This document shows, in pieces, positions 5,881 through 7,568 of a stretch of DNA of 7,568 nt. The notes beneath the pieces were generated by a model. It saw only the letters and a program-made list of their open reading frames with translations. It was not told the DNA's origin and ran no database searches. Every line of letters begins with the position of its first letter. The first letter of the stretch is position 1. The translations under genes and the position numbers were made by a program. The DNA lies in assembly GCA_016201185.1 (NCBI GenBank), contig JACQDG010000313.1, forward strand, positions 1-7,568, in the 5' to 3' direction. This stretch comes from Acidobacteriota bacterium (GTDB lineage Bacteria; Acidobacteriota; Terriglobia; Bryobacterales; JACQDG01).

Positions 5881-7107
5881 ATGACGTTTATCACGCATCT
5901 GGCGTGCAGTAAATGTGCGGCGCGCTATCCGGCCGGCCGTCCCCACAATCTCTGCACGACGTGTGGCGGGCCTTTGCTGGTCCACTACGACCTCGATCGC
6001 GCGCGGAAGGAATGGCGGCGCGAGGCCCTCGCGCAGGGCCCTTGCTCCATGTGGCGGTACGGCCCGCTGCTGCCCGTCTCGAAGCCGGAATCCATCGTCT
6101 CGCTGGGCGAGGGGATGACGCCGCTCCTCGCTGCGCCCCGCCTGGGAGCGCGCCTGGGGGCCGAGCGGCTTTACGTGAAGGACGAAGGGTTGAACCCCAC
6201 CGGCTCCTTCAAAGCCCGTGGGCTTTCCTGCGCCGTGTCCATGGCCAAAGAGTTGGGCATCCGCAAGCTGGCCATCCCCTCGGCAGGCAATGCCGCCGGG
6301 GCGCTCGCCGCCTATGCCGCGGCGGCCGGCATGGAGGCGCACATCTTCATGCCCCGCGACGCGCCTATGGCCAATTACATCGAGTGCCGCATGTTCGGCG
6401 CGCAGGTGACCCTGGTCGACGGCCTGATCAGCGACTGCGCCCGGATGGTGGCCGAGCGCGCGCCCGCCGAGGGCTGGTTCGATGTCTCCACGCTAAAGGA
6501 GCCCTACCGCATCGAAGGCAAGAAGACCATGGGCCTGGAGCTGGCCGAGCAACTCGACTGGAAACTGCCTGATGAGGTGCTCTACCCGACCGGCGGCGGC
6601 GTCGGCATGATCGGCATGTGGAAGGCGTTCGACGAGCTGGAGCGGCTGGGCTGGATCGGTCCCGCGCGCCCCAAGATGATCGCTGTGCAGGCGGCCGGCT
6701 GCGCGCCGGTGGTCCGGGCTTTTGACAAGGGCGCCGAGCATTGTGAGTTCTGGCCGGATGCCGCTACTGTGGCTGCCGGGCTGCGCGTCCCCAAGCCCTT
6801 GGGCGATTTTCTGATCTTGAAGGCTGTTCGTGACAGCGCCGGAACCTGCCTGGCCGTGACCGACCAGGAACTGCTCGACGCCGGCCAGTTGCTCGCCCAG
6901 ACAGAGGGCCTGTTCGCGGCCCCCGAGGGCGCGGCCTGTGTGGCGGCCGTGGGAAAGCTGCTCCAGAGCGGGTTCCTCAAGCGCGATGAGACAATCGTCA
7001 TCTACAACACCGGCGCCGGCTACAAGTACTTGGAAAACTGGGTCACGCGCTTCGACGTCGCGGAAGCGGCCGAGTCGCGGATAGGTGGGTTAGTCTTGCC
7101 CCGGTAA
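5881..7107 (+). CDS. thrC: Threonine synthase with N-terminal zinc ribbon
   Basis: A 408-residue PLP-dependent enzyme converting O-phospho-L-homoserine to threonine, the last step of threonine synthesis. The N-terminus carries a likely zinc ribbon with C9, C12, C25 and C28 (ACSKC and LCTTCGG). The fold-type II core follows: SLGEGMTPLL (74-83), the PLP-binding lysine K111 in NPTGSFKARG (105-114), the substrate/PLP loop SAGNAAGALAA (134-144), the PLP-phosphate loop PTGGGVGMIG (236-245) and the late motif YNTGAGYKYL (375-384). Length and motifs fit the shorter threonine synthase class that has an added ribbon. The ATG at 5881 is preferred: it starts just before the ribbon and is correctly spaced for a leaderless transcript. 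An in-frame ATG at 5857 would add 8 residues and overlap the divergent gene. Other phosphohomoserine-like lyases of the same fold are possible but less likely. No other threonine-pathway gene is nearby. Confidence 0.87.
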   Translation: MTFITHLACSKCAARYPAGRPHNLCTTCGGPLLVHYDLDRARKEWRREALAQGPCSMWRYGPLLPVSKPESIVSLGEGMTPLLAAPRLGARLGAERLYVKDEGLNPTGSFKARGLSCAVSMAKELGIRKLAIPSAGNAAGALAAYAAAAGMEAHIFMPRDAPMANYIECRMFGAQVTLVDGLISDCARMVAERAPAEGWFDVSTLKEPYRIEGKKTMGLELAEQLDWKLPDEVLYPTGGGVGMIGMWKAFDELERLGWIGPARPKMIAVQAAGCAPVVRAFDKGAEHCEFWPDAATVAAGLRVPKPLGDFLILKAVRDSAGTCLAVTDQELLDAGQLLAQTEGLFAAPEGAACVAAVGKLLQSGFLKRDETIVIYNTGAGYKYLENWVTRFDVAEAAESRIGGLVLPR

Positions 7108-7118
7108 GACGGGCGCGC

Positions 7119-7568
7119 TCAGCTTGCCGTCTCCAGCTTCCACCCGATCTGCCGCAGCATGCCTTCCAGCACCTGGGCGTCTTGTGGGGAAAGCTCCAGG
7201 CGCTCGACCAGGCGGCGGATCTTGAGAAGATGCGAACGCCGCGCGCGGGGCTGGATGTAGCCGCTTGCATCCAGCGCGGCGGCCAGCTTGACGGCGATCC
7301 GTTCCAACTGGTCCGCGGGCGCGCGGCGGCGGGGGCGGGCGGCGGCCGCCCGCTGGGTGCGGGCCAGCTCGTAGCAGCACAGGGCCACCGCCTGGCCCAG
7401 GTTCATCGAGGGGCAGGCGGGATCTGTCGGTATTTTCAATATCCAGCGGCAGCGGCTCAGGTGCTCGTTCGACAGTCCGAACTTTTCCGAGCCGAACAGC
7501 AGAGCAGCTTTTTCGCGGGCTAGGTAGCTCCGCAGCAGCGAGGCCGCCTCGGGCAGACGGTTCACGGA
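7119..7568 (-). CDS. trmJ: SpoU-family RNA methyltransferase, TrmJ-like (C-terminal part; runs off the right edge)
   Basis: 149 residues are visible, continuing upstream beyond the window; a GTG at 7565 is internal because it falls in the middle of the methyltransferase domain. SpoU motif 2 is ALLFGSEKFGLS and motif 3 is IPTDPACPSMNLGQAVAL followed by CCYEL. These form the trefoil knot that binds SAM, with the N of SMNLGQAV conserved. About 80 residues follow: an Arg/Ala-rich linker and a helical tail (LERIAVKLAAALDASGYIQP, later LLKIRRLVERLELSPQDAQ and LRQIGWKL). That tail is the layout of TrmJ, which 2'-O-methylates position 32 of tRNAs, rather than of TrmH or RlmB, which lack this extension. 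The stop is 11 bases from the convergent threonine synthase stop, with no clear terminator between them. Specificity is inferred from the tail. Confidence 0.75.
   Translation of the reverse strand, partial: SVNRLPEAASLLRSYLAREKAALLFGSEKFGLSNEHLSRCRWILKIPTDPACPSMNLGQAVALCCYELARTQRAAAARPRRRAPADQLERIAVKLAAALDASGYIQPRARRSHLLKIRRLVERLELSPQDAQVLEGMLRQIGWKLETAS

Noticed and set aside
5913..6572. Plus-strand open frame of 219 codons overlapping threonine synthase in a different frame
   Set aside because: Arg/Pro/Ala-rich out-of-frame product of a GC-rich gene; no motif of its own.

Overview
This is a GC-rich, densely coding bacterial window with eight protein-coding genes. The two at the ends run off the window. 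No RNA gene, CRISPR array or insertion sequence is visible. Several traits suggest an acidobacterium (Bryobacter/Solibacter-like): a DUF5658 membrane protein, a secreted DUF4384 protein, a lytic transglycosylase with a beta-rich N-terminal segment, and an IscU-like scaffold lacking the third cysteine. That assignment is inference from protein style, not from a marker gene.

Left half (1-3188, minus strand): reading leftward from 3188, a radical SAM enzyme with a SPASM/twitch-like C-terminal cysteine cluster is followed by a Nudix-PP2C fusion protein. The fusion gene's start overlaps the radical SAM stop in an ATGA arrangement. A secreted DUF4384 protein follows, its start overlapping the fusion gene by 20 bases. 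After a 144-base gap comes the beginning of a DUF5658 membrane protein. The first three genes look like one translationally coupled operon. The Nudix-PP2C protein is the oddest object here: a complete MutT-like domain runs straight into a PP2C phosphatase domain that lacks its first strand and the usual R..NED motif.

Centre (3189-5253): the radical SAM gene is divergent from a NifU/IscU-like Fe-S scaffold gene. The 49 bases between their starts hold a perfect 17-base palindrome (TTGTGATT-A-AATCACAA), a likely shared operator. The scaffold gene is followed by a small hairpin plus T-run, then by an orphan REC-PAS-HisKA-HATPase histidine kinase whose receiver has lost part of its acidic pocket and the conserved lysine.

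Right half (5145-7568): a secreted lytic transglycosylase (minus) converges on the kinase gene with a 109-base coding overlap. It is divergent from threonine synthase (plus), which has a TATACT box placed for a leaderless transcript. At the right edge lies the C-terminal part of a TrmJ-like SpoU RNA methyltransferase (minus).

The observations most worth following are the Nudix-PP2C fusion, the divergent Fe-S scaffold/radical SAM pair with its palindrome, the degenerate receiver, and the antisense-overlapping kinase/transglycosylase tails.
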